The notes below the pieces were generated by a model that ran no database searches, was not told the DNA's origin, and saw only the letters and a list, made by a program, of their open reading frames with translations. A DNA stretch of 64,000 nt from G963667675 sp965197565 (GTDB lineage: Bacteria > Chloroflexota > Dehalococcoidia > Lucifugimonadales > UBA3495), in contig CBDANK010000002.1 in assembly GCA_965197565.1 (NCBI GenBank), positions 620,001-684,000 on the forward strand, given 5' to 3'. This document shows, piece by piece, positions 16,547 to 25,665 of the stretch. A program made the position numbers and the translations under genes. Position 1 is the first letter of the stretch; every line of letters starts with the position of its first letter.

Positions 16547-17512
16547 TCAGGCAGCGACCATTCGCGGCGCGGCTGCGGTGCACCAATGTAAGAACTTGGG
16601 GTTTCGTCCGAAAACGATGTCGAAGTACCTTTCTTGCAACTGCAAGCTAATAGGTCCGGGGTTGCCATCGCCAATTGGCCGGCTGTCCAGTTGCACCACT
16701 GGCGTCAGGTGGGCGGCAGTGCCGGTAAGGAACATTTCTTCGGCAAGATAAAGCTCGCTGCGGTCCACGCTCCGCTCAACCACTTCCAGGCCAAGCTCGC
16801 TCTGAGCAAGGTGAATGATGGTATCGCGGGTAATACCCGGCAGCGGGTTGTCTGACAGGGCAGGGGTTATCAACCGACCGCCGGACACCATGAACACGTT
16901 TTCGCCGGAGCCCTCGCTCACGTGGCCGTCTTGGTTCAGGATGATAGCCTCGTCAAACCCGGCCAGGGTTGCTTCGGTTTTGGCTAAGATACTGTTGACA
17001 TAGTTTCCGCAGCTTTTGATCCGGGTGGGAATCATGGGGTCGTCAGTCCGGCGCCATGAGGAGGTGCAACATCGTAGCACGTCGGTGCCCAGGTAGTTAC
17101 CAAAAGGAACCGTAATCAGGGTGAAGTCGGAAGACAACTCTTGGAGCTTGAGATTGGCCACGACTTCGGCGCTCTTGTAAGCCAGGGGGCGTATGTAGAT
17201 GTCCTCCCGGTGCCCGTTGCGCTCCACCAAGTCCACCGTGATGTCGCACAACTCATCCAACGAGTATGGAATGTCCAACATCAGAATACGGCACCCTTGG
17301 AAGAAACGCCGGTAATGCTCCCGCAGCCGGAAGATATACACTACCTCCTTTTCCTGGTTCCAATTGCCTCGGATTCCTTCGAATACTCCCGTGCCGTAGT
17401 GGAGGGCGTGGGTCATGACGTTGACACGGGCTTGACTGACGGGAACTACTTTGCCCTTGAAGAAGGCGTGCAACTCACTCTTGCCGTCGGAAGATGGTTG
17501 AATAGTAGTCAC
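16547..17512 (-). CDS. ilvE: Branched-chain amino acid aminotransferase IlvE
   Basis: 321 residues, GTG start at 17512 with AGGGG upstream. Fold-type IV PLP enzyme: THALHYGTGVFEGIRG at 34-49, the PLP lysine Lys166 in IKSCGNYVNS, and EGSGENVFMV and LPGITRDTI farther on. It interconverts valine, leucine and isoleucine with their 2-oxo acids. The long glycine and arginine pattern matches class IV branched-chain rather than D-amino acid aminotransferases. It is transcribed from a promoter at 17545-17574 and is likely co-transcribed with plsY. Confidence 0.92.
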   Translation of the reverse strand: MTTIQPSSDGKSELHAFFKGKVVPVSQARVNVMTHALHYGTGVFEGIRGNWNQEKEVVYIFRLREHYRRFFQGCRILMLDIPYSLDELCDITVDLVERNGHREDIYIRPLAYKSAEVVANLKLQELSSDFTLITVPFGNYLGTDVLRCCTSSWRRTDDPMIPTRIKSCGNYVNSILAKTEATLAGFDEAIILNQDGHVSEGSGENVFMVSGGRLITPALSDNPLPGITRDTIIHLAQSELGLEVVERSVDRSELYLAEEMFLTGTAAHLTPVVQLDSRPIGDGNPGPISLQLQERYFDIVFGRNPKFLHWCTAAAPRMVAA

Positions 17513-17544
17513 GCCATGTCCCCTTTCGTTATAAACTGGCCTAA

Positions 17545-17574
17545 ATTATAATCGGACTCTTATGCTTAACACAA
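17545..17574 (-). promoter_or_regulatory. Promoter of ilvE
   Basis: On the minus strand, TTGTGT (17574-17569) and a perfect TATAAT (17550-17545) are separated by 18 bases. The predicted transcript starts near 17538, about 25 bases before the GTG start. Confidence 0.6.
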
Positions 17575-17602
17575 GCGACCTGTTCCCAGCGGCGGCCGCC
17601 TA

Positions 17603-18250
17603 ATGTCCCTCATCAGCAGCCGCACACTGGCAATAGCGGCGTTATCGGCCATCGTCACAGCCTTGGTGTTCGCCGCCGTGCTGATTTTCGTCCGTGGCGA
17701 CGATAACGCCCCGATCCAAGTGGTGCTCCCCACTCCTAAGGCAACCGAAAGTAATACGGGCGCAAATAGCGACGGCGCTGCCAGTCCCGGTGCGGCAGAG
17801 GACATAATGGTCTACGTCAGCGGCGCGGTCCGAAGCCCCGGAGTCTACCGGTTGCAGCCGGGCCGCCGTTTGGCCGATGCGCTGTCTGCCGCTGGCGGCG
17901 CCACCGCCGACGCCAACCTGGAGGCAGTCAATTTGGCGCTCCGGGTCAAAGACGAGGAGCAGTACCACATTCCCAGGGTCGGCGAGACCCCGTCTCCCAG
18001 AGCGTCCCTTGCCGGAGAGTCGGGGCCCGCGGTTGAAACTTCTTGCGACGGCCTGATGGACCTGAACGTTGCTTCCGCGGTCCAGTTGGAAACACTGCCC
18101 GGCATCGGACCGGTGCGGGCCAACGACATTGTGTCCTACCGGGAGCAAAACGGCCTCTTTGCTTCGGTAGAGGAGATCACCGAGATTTCCGGCATAGGCG
18201 TGGCGACCTTTGAAAATATTGTAGGACTGGTTGCTGTGTGCGATGGATAG
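17603..18250 (+). CDS. comEA: Competence protein ComEA
   Basis: 215 residues. An N-terminal transmembrane segment (about 8-30) is followed by a low-complexity linker and an SLBB-type domain (MVYVSGAVRSPGVYRLQPG around 70-88). The C-terminal helix-hairpin-helix pair has DLNVASAVQLETLPGIGPV and EISGIGVATFENIVG. ComEA binds incoming double-stranded DNA at the membrane and passes it to ComEC, whose gene follows at 18387. Divergent from ilvE. A short mobile-type element sits between comEA and comEC. Confidence 0.92.
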   Translation: MSLISSRTLAIAALSAIVTALVFAAVLIFVRGDDNAPIQVVLPTPKATESNTGANSDGAASPGAAEDIMVYVSGAVRSPGVYRLQPGRRLADALSAAGGATADANLEAVNLALRVKDEEQYHIPRVGETPSPRASLAGESGPAVETSCDGLMDLNVASAVQLETLPGIGPVRANDIVSYREQNGLFASVEEITEISGIGVATFENIVGLVAVCDG

Positions 18251-18287
18251 TGACGGCACTGGTCAAATTCAAGCTCATTCGTGAATT

Positions 18288-18347
18288 GGTAGTGTCTCAG
18301 TTTAATTGAGAATTACCTTGAACAATAGGTCAAACTGAGACACTGCC
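18288..18347. mobile_element. 60-bp MITE-like insertion between comEA and comEC
   Basis: Ends GGTAGTGTCTCAGTTT (18288-18303) and AAACTGAGACACTGCC (18332-18347) match as inverted repeats at 15 of 16 positions. The element is flanked exactly by CGTGAATT at 18280-18287 and 18348-18355, an 8-bp target duplication. Only 28 bases lie between the ends. The transcript would form a strong hairpin before comEC. Confidence 0.8.
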
Positions 18348-18386
18348 CGTGAATTTTAAGTCCTCTGCGGTTGCCTTGGAACGCTG

Positions 18387-20855
18387 ATGAGGCTGGGGTT
18401 GCTGGCGGCGGCATGGCTGGCCGGGACCTACATCGGTCTGCAAACCGATTCGCCCGCCCTGCCTCTCCTGCTCTTGTTTCTGGCCGTTTTGGCCGGCGGC
18501 GCTTTGTTCCGCCTGTACCGGTTGCCTTTGTGGCCTGTAGTGTTAGCCTCAATCCTGTTGCTTGCGCTGCTGCGGGTTGAAGCCGCCGACCAGCCACTGC
18601 CGCGACTGGCGTCCGAGGACGAGCAGCCCGCAACCCTGCGAGGGAAGGTTTCCAACGACCCGGAGGCGACCGCACGGAGTATCAGGTTTACCTTTGTCGT
18701 GGAAGCTATTGACCGGGGCCGTGGGATGGAGCCTATCGAGGCCGCAGTCCTAGTGTACGCCCAGCCTCCAGACGCCCTGGTGTCGCTCCGAGACCCGCCC
18801 TTTTTCCGCTACAACGATGTTCTATTGATGGAAGGCCGGTTGCAACGGCCCAAGCAACTGGCGGATTTCGACTACCCGTCCTATCTGGCAAATCAAGGGA
18901 TTTCCGGCATAGTTTTCGCTCGAGCAACGACGGTGTTGAACCCCGAGGACGGGACCAAAGGCGGTTGGCGAGGACGTATTTTCGACCTGCGCCGAAAGCT
19001 CTCGGAAAACATCGACGACGCCCTGACCGTTCCCCAATCAGCAGTTGCCAAGGCCCTGCTGTTGGGACAGCGGGGCCAACTGCCGGAAGACTTGGTGCAA
19101 GATTTCCGCAACACCGGCACTTCTCACCTTCTGGCGATTTCCGGTTTGCACGTGGGCAGCCTAATGGCCATAAGCCTGGCGGCGGCCGCAGCGGCAATGG
19201 GCCGGCGCTGGGCGATATATCTGGTGTTGCCGTTGCTGCTCATCTGGCTGTATGCCCTGGTAAGCGGCCTGCCCCCGTCGGTGTTGCGAGCGGCGATCAT
19301 GGGCAGCGTGTATTTAGCCGCCTTGGCCTTGGGCCACCCTCGCAGCGTGCTGCCGGCCCTGGCATTGAGCGCCGCCGCCATGACCGCATTCGACCCCAAG
19401 GCGTTGCAGCAGGTCTCTTTCCAGCTTAGCTTTGCGGCAATGGCGGGCATCGCGCTGGCATTGCCGTACCTTACATTATTTTCACCGGCCATCGCCCGGC
19501 GGGGCGCCGCTTTGCCCGCCTGGATAGCGCCTTGGCTCACGCCTCTCCTGACCTGGACAGCCACCGCCCTCATGGTTTCAATAGCGGCCTCCTTGGCTAC
19601 CTGGCCTCTAGTTGCTTTCAATTTCGAACGGGTCCCGCTATTTGGCATATTCACCACCATTTTGGCTCTGCCAGCCTTGCCTCTGATCCTCTCCGGCGGC
19701 CTGGCCACAGCGGTATTCGGACTTTTGCACCCCGTCGTCGGCCAGTTTTTTGGGTGGATAACCTGGATGCCGTTGTCCTATTTAATTGAGATGATTGCTT
19801 GGGCCCCGGGCTACACAGTCTCCGGCGCATGGGTTGGCAGCAGCTTGGTCTGGACTTGGTACGTTGTGTTGGGCGCGCTCTTGCTGCTGGCCGGGAGCGG
19901 ATTTCGATTATCGCGATTATTCCCAGGTCTAAGCCTGAGAGCGGCTGCTCCAAGGGACGCCAGTCCCATTTCAGGGCAGCCTACCGGCCCTGCCTTGGGT
20001 TTAGTTGTTCTTACGCCGGTACTGTTGGCGGCCGGTATTTTCTTGTGGCTGCAGCTTCTCAACGGTCCGGATGGCAAGCTTCACGTGTATTTTTTCGATG
20101 TGGGCCAAGGCGACAGTACCCTGATTGTCACGCCCAAAGGCCGGCAGGTGTTGGTGGACGGGGGGCCGGATGCGGAAAGCGCCGCCCACGCCCTTGCCGG
20201 AACTTTGCCAAGGGGCGACCGCAGCCTGGACATGATGGTGTTGACCCATCTGGACTCCGACCATAGCCGAGGTCTGTTCAGGGTGCTGGACCACTATGGA
20301 GTGGCCTCGGTCCTAGTGGGGCTAGAGTACCCCGGGAGTTCTCTTTACCCTCAATGGCGGGCCCAGTTGGAACGGGAAGGCTCAACCCCAATACCGGTCT
20401 GGGCCGGGCACCGCATAGTTTTGGAGCCGGATTTGAGCATGGAGGTGCTCAACCCCGGCGAAACATCCATCGGCGGTTCTGCCGCCGACCAGAACAACAA
20501 CGGCGTGGTGCTCCGGCTCGTCTACGGCCGGGTAAGCTTCTTGTTGGCCGCCGACATTGAGGCCGAGGCTGAAGGCCGGTTGACTCGGGGCTCCGCGGCA
20601 TTAGAAAGCGCGGTGTTAAAGGTCCCTCATCACGGCAGTAAGACCTCAACCACTTCGTCCTTCCTGGCCCGCGTCGACCCGGTAGCGGCGGTGGTCTCAG
20701 CGGGAGCGTCCAACAGGTTCAGCCACCCGCATCCCGAGGTTATCGACAGGCTGAACAGGGCTGTTGGTGCCGACCTGGTCTACCGGACGGACCACTACGG
20801 GACCATAGAGTTTATCAGCGACGGGGAGACCTTATGGGTGAGGACTGATAGATAG
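18387..20855 (+). CDS. comEC: DNA internalisation competence protein ComEC/Rec2
   Basis: 822 residues in the classic three-part order. Residues 1-200 hold N-terminal membrane helices and a DUF4131-like soluble domain. Residues 210-510 form the competence domain, with FRNTGTSHLLAISGLHVG and a series of about ten membrane helices. Residues 560-822 are a metallo-beta-lactamase domain with FFDVGQGDSTLIV, LTHLDSDHSRG (HxxxDH) and KVPHHGSKTS. It forms the channel for single-stranded DNA uptake and probably degrades the non-transported strand. Pairs with comEA upstream. Together they suggest natural transformability; pilus genes are not in the window. Confidence 0.93.
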   Translation: MRLGLLAAAWLAGTYIGLQTDSPALPLLLLFLAVLAGGALFRLYRLPLWPVVLASILLLALLRVEAADQPLPRLASEDEQPATLRGKVSNDPEATARSIRFTFVVEAIDRGRGMEPIEAAVLVYAQPPDALVSLRDPPFFRYNDVLLMEGRLQRPKQLADFDYPSYLANQGISGIVFARATTVLNPEDGTKGGWRGRIFDLRRKLSENIDDALTVPQSAVAKALLLGQRGQLPEDLVQDFRNTGTSHLLAISGLHVGSLMAISLAAAAAAMGRRWAIYLVLPLLLIWLYALVSGLPPSVLRAAIMGSVYLAALALGHPRSVLPALALSAAAMTAFDPKALQQVSFQLSFAAMAGIALALPYLTLFSPAIARRGAALPAWIAPWLTPLLTWTATALMVSIAASLATWPLVAFNFERVPLFGIFTTILALPALPLILSGGLATAVFGLLHPVVGQFFGWITWMPLSYLIEMIAWAPGYTVSGAWVGSSLVWTWYVVLGALLLLAGSGFRLSRLFPGLSLRAAAPRDASPISGQPTGPALGLVVLTPVLLAAGIFLWLQLLNGPDGKLHVYFFDVGQGDSTLIVTPKGRQVLVDGGPDAESAAHALAGTLPRGDRSLDMMVLTHLDSDHSRGLFRVLDHYGVASVLVGLEYPGSSLYPQWRAQLEREGSTPIPVWAGHRIVLEPDLSMEVLNPGETSIGGSAADQNNNGVVLRLVYGRVSFLLAADIEAEAEGRLTRGSAALESAVLKVPHHGSKTSTTSSFLARVDPVAAVVSAGASNRFSHPHPEVIDRLNRAVGADLVYRTDHYGTIEFISDGETLWVRTDR

Positions 20856-20945
20856 CTGTCAAGTCATGTATACTGGGCTACAGCCCATCGTCAGCCCAAG
20901 GGCCGGCTGTGGACTGGGCAATCATCGAGTCAGGAGCAGCCCGCT

Positions 20946-21668
20946 TTGCTGAGAGCCGACGGCAGGTTATGGGACCAGATCAGGCCCACGGCCATCACTC
21001 CAGGCTACCAGAAGTTCGCCGAAGGTTCGGCACTGATTGAGATGGGCTCTACCAAAGTGCTGTGCGCCGCCTCGTTGGACGAGCGGGTGCCGGCCTTCTT
21101 GCGCGGCCAGGGAAAAGGATGGGTAACCGCCGAGTACTCCATGCTGCCGAGGTCCACGTTCACCCGGACGCCCAGGGACCGGGACGCGGGCCGGATCAGC
21201 GGCCGTTCTCAGGAAATTCAACGGCTGATTGGCAGGGCATTGCGGGCCGCTACCGATCTGGAGGCCTTGGGCGAGCGTACCGTCCATATCGACTGCGATG
21301 TCTTGGAAGCCGACGGCGGGACACGGACCGCCGCAATCACCGGCGCCTACGTAGCCCTGTACCAGGCCATGAGCCTGCTGGTGAAACACCGGGTGTTGCC
21401 GCGAGTGCCCTTGCTTGGGGCGGTGGCTGCCGTCAGTGTTGGCGTGGTGGCTGACCGGTTGTTGCTGGACCTGTGTTATCAAGAGGACTTTCGGGCTCAA
21501 GCGGATTTCAACGTGGTGCTCACCGAGAGGGGCGAGGTAGTCGAGATTCAGGGAGCGACCGAAGCCGCGCCTTTCTCCCGTCAGACCATTGACCGGATAA
21601 TGGCCCTAGCGGCCCGGGGCATGGAGCCCTTGTTTCAGGCCCAGCGGGAGGCCGTCAGCAGGTTGTGA
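20946..21668 (+). CDS. rph: Ribonuclease PH
   Basis: 240 residues from a TTG start with AGGAGC about ten bases upstream. It shows the RNase PH order: MLRADGRLWDQIRP, MGSTKVLCAASL, GWVTAEYSMLPRST near 60-73, SGRSQEIQRLIGRALRA and ADGGTRTAAITGA around 121-133. It is a phosphorolytic 3'-5' exonuclease that trims tRNA 3' ends. Length and motifs are complete. It follows comEC by 90 bases. Confidence 0.94.
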   Translation: MLRADGRLWDQIRPTAITPGYQKFAEGSALIEMGSTKVLCAASLDERVPAFLRGQGKGWVTAEYSMLPRSTFTRTPRDRDAGRISGRSQEIQRLIGRALRAATDLEALGERTVHIDCDVLEADGGTRTAAITGAYVALYQAMSLLVKHRVLPRVPLLGAVAAVSVGVVADRLLLDLCYQEDFRAQADFNVVLTERGEVVEIQGATEAAPFSRQTIDRIMALAARGMEPLFQAQREAVSRL

Positions 21669-21684
21669 TAGGATAGCCAGCCGC

Positions 21685-21908
21685 CAGGGTCTTTCTGTTG
21701 TCACCCCAAGCCACTCTCCAATGTCACCCCAAGCCACTCTCCAATGTCACCCCAAGCCACTCTCCAATGTCACCCCGAGCGGAGCGAGGGGTCTAAAGTC
21801 TTTGACTGCATTCCCTTTCTTCGATACTCGGACCAGGTTCTTGCTGAAAGAATTTTAGATTCCTCGCCTACGGCTCAGAATGACTTTTCCGATAATGAAA
21901 AGGCCCTG
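21685..21908. repeat. Interspersed inverted-repeat element with inner tandem repeats
   Basis: The left end CAGGGTCTTTCTGTT and the complement of the right end (CAGGGCCTTTTCATT) form imperfect inverted repeats. Inside, a 23-bp unit beginning TGTCACCCCAAGCC is repeated three times with a partial fourth (21699-21780). The rest resembles other repeats in the window (GGTCTAAAG and GATTCCTCGCC blocks). Related ends occur at 35776-35967 and 42710-42762. No gene lies between rph and the glycosylase gene. Confidence 0.7.
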
Positions 21909-21964
21909 TGTAAGGTTGGCTCCTATCTTGAAAGTTGCGCCGGTGGTTGGAATCACCCTTACCT

Positions 21965-22849
21965 TCAAGGTTGAGTGCTTCTATATTGGTCTATGAAGAG
22001 GAACTGGGAAGCGTAACCGGCATACTTTCCAAATCGCTTTTGGCCCCAACCCTGTAGGCTTGCGGCCTCCGGCCTCTTTGCGTGAGGAAATCCTGGAACT
22101 TGGCGATACAACCGTATTAAGGCGTTGTGTATATGGGTGTCCACTGGAAAGGCTTCCAGCTTGTCCAGAGAGAATAGGGCGACGCAGTTGGCGATTTTGG
22201 GCCCGACTCCACTCAGCCGATTAAGCTCTTTAATGACCTGTGAATAGGACATTTTCGTCAAAGCATCAAGGTCAATCCATCCATTCGACACCGCCTCGGC
22301 GGCTTGTTGGATTCTAGGTCCGTAGACTGATAACCCAACCAGCAACTCTTTTAACTCTCCCAAGCCTGCTCCAGCAAGGTTCCTGGCATTGGGAAAAGCT
22401 CGCCGTAGAGCGTGATCGGGATTGACCGACGAACTGAACTTGTCTAAAAGTCGCTCCATGTTGTCTTGGGCGCGAGAAATGCGAGACCTGACGGACAGGA
22501 TGAAGAAGACCAGACACTCCCAGGGATCGATACGCATTACCCGCAGGCCACAGTAACGGTTCACCAATTTGGCCATTTCGCTGTCGCGTTGGCGGAGGTC
22601 GGTGTAGATTTGATCGATAGGGTAGTCCAGCCGGAAATGGTGTTGAAGGCGGCACTCCACCAACGCATGGTTCGACGCGCAATTGAATTGCACGGGGCGG
22701 TTAGGTCCGCCATACTGACGGATGCGTACCACTTCGCCGCAGATTACGCTCTCGTACCAGCCATCTTTGACCCTTCGCCAGCGATGTCCTTGGCCGCATT
22801 CCAGAGTAGCGTCTAAGTTGAAAGGTTGGCCTTTAACATCCAGTTCCAC
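21965..22849 (-). CDS. ogg: 8-oxoguanine DNA glycosylase, OGG1 type
   Basis: 294 residues, GTG start behind AGGAGG. The N-terminal beta domain has FNLDATLECGQGHRWRR (OGG-type substrate domain). The helix-hairpin-helix is LSGVGPKIANCVALFSLDKL, with catalytic Lys218 after GVGP and Asp237 in FPVDTHIH. This is the OGG1/AlkA-type HhH-GPD family. It removes oxidised guanine and can nick the strand as an AP lyase. The human OGG1-like pattern is unusual next to the more common bacterial MutM, though OGG-like enzymes do occur in bacteria. Confidence 0.88.
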   Translation of the reverse strand: MELDVKGQPFNLDATLECGQGHRWRRVKDGWYESVICGEVVRIRQYGGPNRPVQFNCASNHALVECRLQHHFRLDYPIDQIYTDLRQRDSEMAKLVNRYCGLRVMRIDPWECLVFFILSVRSRISRAQDNMERLLDKFSSSVNPDHALRRAFPNARNLAGAGLGELKELLVGLSVYGPRIQQAAEAVSNGWIDLDALTKMSYSQVIKELNRLSGVGPKIANCVALFSLDKLEAFPVDTHIHNALIRLYRQVPGFPHAKRPEAASLQGWGQKRFGKYAGYASQFLFIDQYRSTQP

Positions 22850-22986
22850 GACCGCCTCCTGACCTGCCGTCGTTCCCCAGACATAGGGGATGCCAGGCTT
22901 TCCAACTAAGCCGGTATTGCAGGGCGTTTCGGTGCAGGACGGTATGGAGTTATTGGACGATTACTTTGCGCTTGTAAAGGAGCGCC

Positions 22987-25650
22987 CTACGTTGCTACAG
23001 GGGCGCCCTCGTGGTCCAAAAGCGTCAAGGGAAGGTCCAGACGGCGAAGCCCCGGCTCTATCGCTTTCCGATCGCCCACCACCAACACCGAAAGCCGGTC
23101 CGGCTGGATTAGCTCTGCGCCAATGCGGTGGACATCTTGTAGGGAGACTTCCTCAATATTGCGCTTCACGGTCTCGAAATAGTCGTTGGGTAGACCGAAC
23201 AGCGCCATTTGAAGAAGATGGTTTATCAATTGCGCCGGCCGCTCGAAGCTGGCCGGGTAGCCTTGGAGGACGCCCGCCTTGGCCGCGTCCAACTCTTCCT
23301 GGGTCAAGGGCCGGCCTCCGTGAATGTCGTCGAACTCCCGCAGGGTCTCAGCAACCGACTCTTGGGTTACTGCTGTCTGGACGCTGCCTCCGGCGAACAG
23401 CAAGGACGGTCCCTGATGCCACATGACGAGGGAATGATACCCGTAGCTGTACCCCTTGTCCTGCCGGAGGTTTTGGTTTAACCGGGCAGTGAACTGACCG
23501 CCAAAGGCGGAGTTTAACAGCAGCAGGCCAAAATAGTCCGAGTGCTGGCGGGGTATGGTCGTATGCAGGGCGCGGATCACCGATTGGGCCGCACCGGGGT
23601 GGTCCACCAAGTAGATCGCGGCGGCGCCGGGTTTGCCGTTTTGCTTGTATTCGCTATGCTTGCCAACCGGCCCATCCGCCTTCCAGTCTCCCAGGGCCGC
23701 TTGGACCTGCGTCACGACATCGTCCAAGACCACGTCACCCGCTATTACGAAGGTGGCCTGGCCGGGGCCGTACGTTTTCCGAAAATGGCCGACCACGTCA
23801 TCGCGGGTTAGCGAGGCCAAGGCGGGCTCCGTGCCATGAATCGGGTGGCCGTACCCCGAGTCCCGGCTGAAGGCCAATCCGGCGATTAAGTGCTCGGCCA
23901 CCGCGGTCGGGTCGTCTTTACTGCGGCGGAGGTCCGTCAAGTGCTCCCGCCGCACTCGTTCCAGCTCGTGTTCCGGAAAGGTGGGATTCTTGAGCAAGTC
24001 GGCCATCAAGCTCAGAGCGCCGGTCCAGTGCTTTGACAAGGTTTCAGTAGCCAACAAGGTGTATTCCCGGCGGACCTCGGTGGAAATACGGGCGCCAATG
24101 AACTCTGACTCGAAGGCTATTTGCTGGCTGGTGCGTGACGTTGTGCCTTCGGCCAGCATCTGAGAGGTAAAACTGGCAAGTCCAGGCAACTCTTCCGGGT
24201 CGGTGGCGGCGCCGGCCTGCATCATCAACCCAAAAGTAACTATGGGCAGCCCAGGCTGCTCCACAGCGATTATCTCCAAGCCGTTGTCCAGCCGGCGCCG
24301 TAGCGGGGTAGGCGGCGTGAAACTTGGTTCTTGGGCCGGCTGGGGCATAACCGACCGATCCATAGCCGGGGTGGAAGTCGACCGGAAAGAATTTTCGGGC
24401 AAGACCCGCATCCTTACCTGCCGGTGGTCCAGCACCGATTCACTTACCCGCAGGATGTCCTCTCGTTGAACGGCCAAGTATCGGTCCAGGCTGGAGTTGA
24501 TCATCTCGGGGTCCCGGCCAAAGACATTGAAGTGGTTGAGTTGGTCGGCGCGGCCGCCGAAACTGCCCACCCGGGCCAACTGGCGGAAATGGCTGGCCTC
24601 GATGCGGTTCTTGACGCGGGTTATTTCCTCGTCGGTTGGAGGTTCCCGCCGCACCCGCTCTATCTCGGTTTCGATGGCGGCCTCCACCTCGTCCAACTCG
24701 TGTCCGGGCGCAGCGGTCGCTTGGACCGTGAACTGGCCCGCTATCTCTGCGGGATAGTAACGAATCATGACGTTCTGAGCGATCTGTTGTTCGTAAACCA
24801 GAGACCGGTGCAAGCGGGAGCTGAGGCCGTCGGACAAGACCGCTTGCAACAACTCCAAGGGCGCATCGTCCTCATCCAGGTCGGGCGGAGTGGGCCAGGA
24901 GATGTATAGGCGGGGAAGGGTCACCCGGTCCCGCATTTCCAGTTCCACCCGGCCGGCAAGGGCCGAATCCATCCGTCCTTTGCGGGGCAGGTGCGGTCCG
25001 GGGGCCAAGTCTCCGAAATAACGGTTGACCAACTCCATTACTTGGTCCCGCTGGAAGTCGCCGGCAATAGCCAGGCTGGCGTTGGAGGGCGAATAATAAC
25101 GACGGAAGAAGTCCTTGACGTCCTCCAGGTTGGCGGCGTCCAGGTCCTCTTGCGAGCCAATAGTCATCCAATGATAGGGATGGGGCATAGGGAACAAGGC
25201 GGACTGGATGTGCCAATAAGCCATGCCGTAAGGGCGGTTTTCGTAGGACTGCCGCCGCTCGTTCTTGACCACATCCCTTTGGATGTCAAACCGTTGTTGG
25301 TCCAACGCCTCCAGTAAGAAACCCATACGGTCGGACTCCAACCACAGGGCCAATTCCAAGAAATTTGAGGGGACATCTTCCCAATAATTGGTCCGGTCCG
25401 GAGTGGTGGAGCCGTTAAGGTTGGCCCCGGCTTTCTGTAGAGGCTCAAAGTAGCTTTGGTTATGATGCTTGGAGCCTTCGAACATGACGTGTTCAAAGAG
25501 GTGGGCGAACCCAGTATGGCCCACCTCTTCGTCCTTGGAACCCACGTGGTACCAGACATTGACCGCCACGACAGGAATCGAGTGGTCCTGGTGCAGAATG
25601 ACATCCAGCCCGTTGGGAAGAGTCTCTTTCTCAAAGGATATGGTCACCAT
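22987..25650 (-). CDS. M16 zinc peptidase, two-domain fusion
   Basis: 887 residues, two M16 units in tandem. The first has the inverted zinc motif HLFEH (His50, Glu53, His54) and the third ligand Glu131 in KNERRQSYENRP. The second half (from about 450, RRLDNGLEIIAVEQPGLPIV) lacks the HxxEH motif and is the usual inactive partner that closes the chamber. There is no signal peptide, so it is probably cytoplasmic, degrading short peptides. It starts 15 bases after the PPOX gene, a likely operon. Confidence 0.92.
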   Translation of the reverse strand: MVTISFEKETLPNGLDVILHQDHSIPVVAVNVWYHVGSKDEEVGHTGFAHLFEHVMFEGSKHHNQSYFEPLQKAGANLNGSTTPDRTNYWEDVPSNFLELALWLESDRMGFLLEALDQQRFDIQRDVVKNERRQSYENRPYGMAYWHIQSALFPMPHPYHWMTIGSQEDLDAANLEDVKDFFRRYYSPSNASLAIAGDFQRDQVMELVNRYFGDLAPGPHLPRKGRMDSALAGRVELEMRDRVTLPRLYISWPTPPDLDEDDAPLELLQAVLSDGLSSRLHRSLVYEQQIAQNVMIRYYPAEIAGQFTVQATAAPGHELDEVEAAIETEIERVRREPPTDEEITRVKNRIEASHFRQLARVGSFGGRADQLNHFNVFGRDPEMINSSLDRYLAVQREDILRVSESVLDHRQVRMRVLPENSFRSTSTPAMDRSVMPQPAQEPSFTPPTPLRRRLDNGLEIIAVEQPGLPIVTFGLMMQAGAATDPEELPGLASFTSQMLAEGTTSRTSQQIAFESEFIGARISTEVRREYTLLATETLSKHWTGALSLMADLLKNPTFPEHELERVRREHLTDLRRSKDDPTAVAEHLIAGLAFSRDSGYGHPIHGTEPALASLTRDDVVGHFRKTYGPGQATFVIAGDVVLDDVVTQVQAALGDWKADGPVGKHSEYKQNGKPGAAAIYLVDHPGAAQSVIRALHTTIPRQHSDYFGLLLLNSAFGGQFTARLNQNLRQDKGYSYGYHSLVMWHQGPSLLFAGGSVQTAVTQESVAETLREFDDIHGGRPLTQEELDAAKAGVLQGYPASFERPAQLINHLLQMALFGLPNDYFETVKRNIEEVSLQDVHRIGAELIQPDRLSVLVVGDRKAIEPGLRRLDLPLTLLDHEGAPVAT

Positions 25651-25665
25651 CAGCTATTTCCTCTC

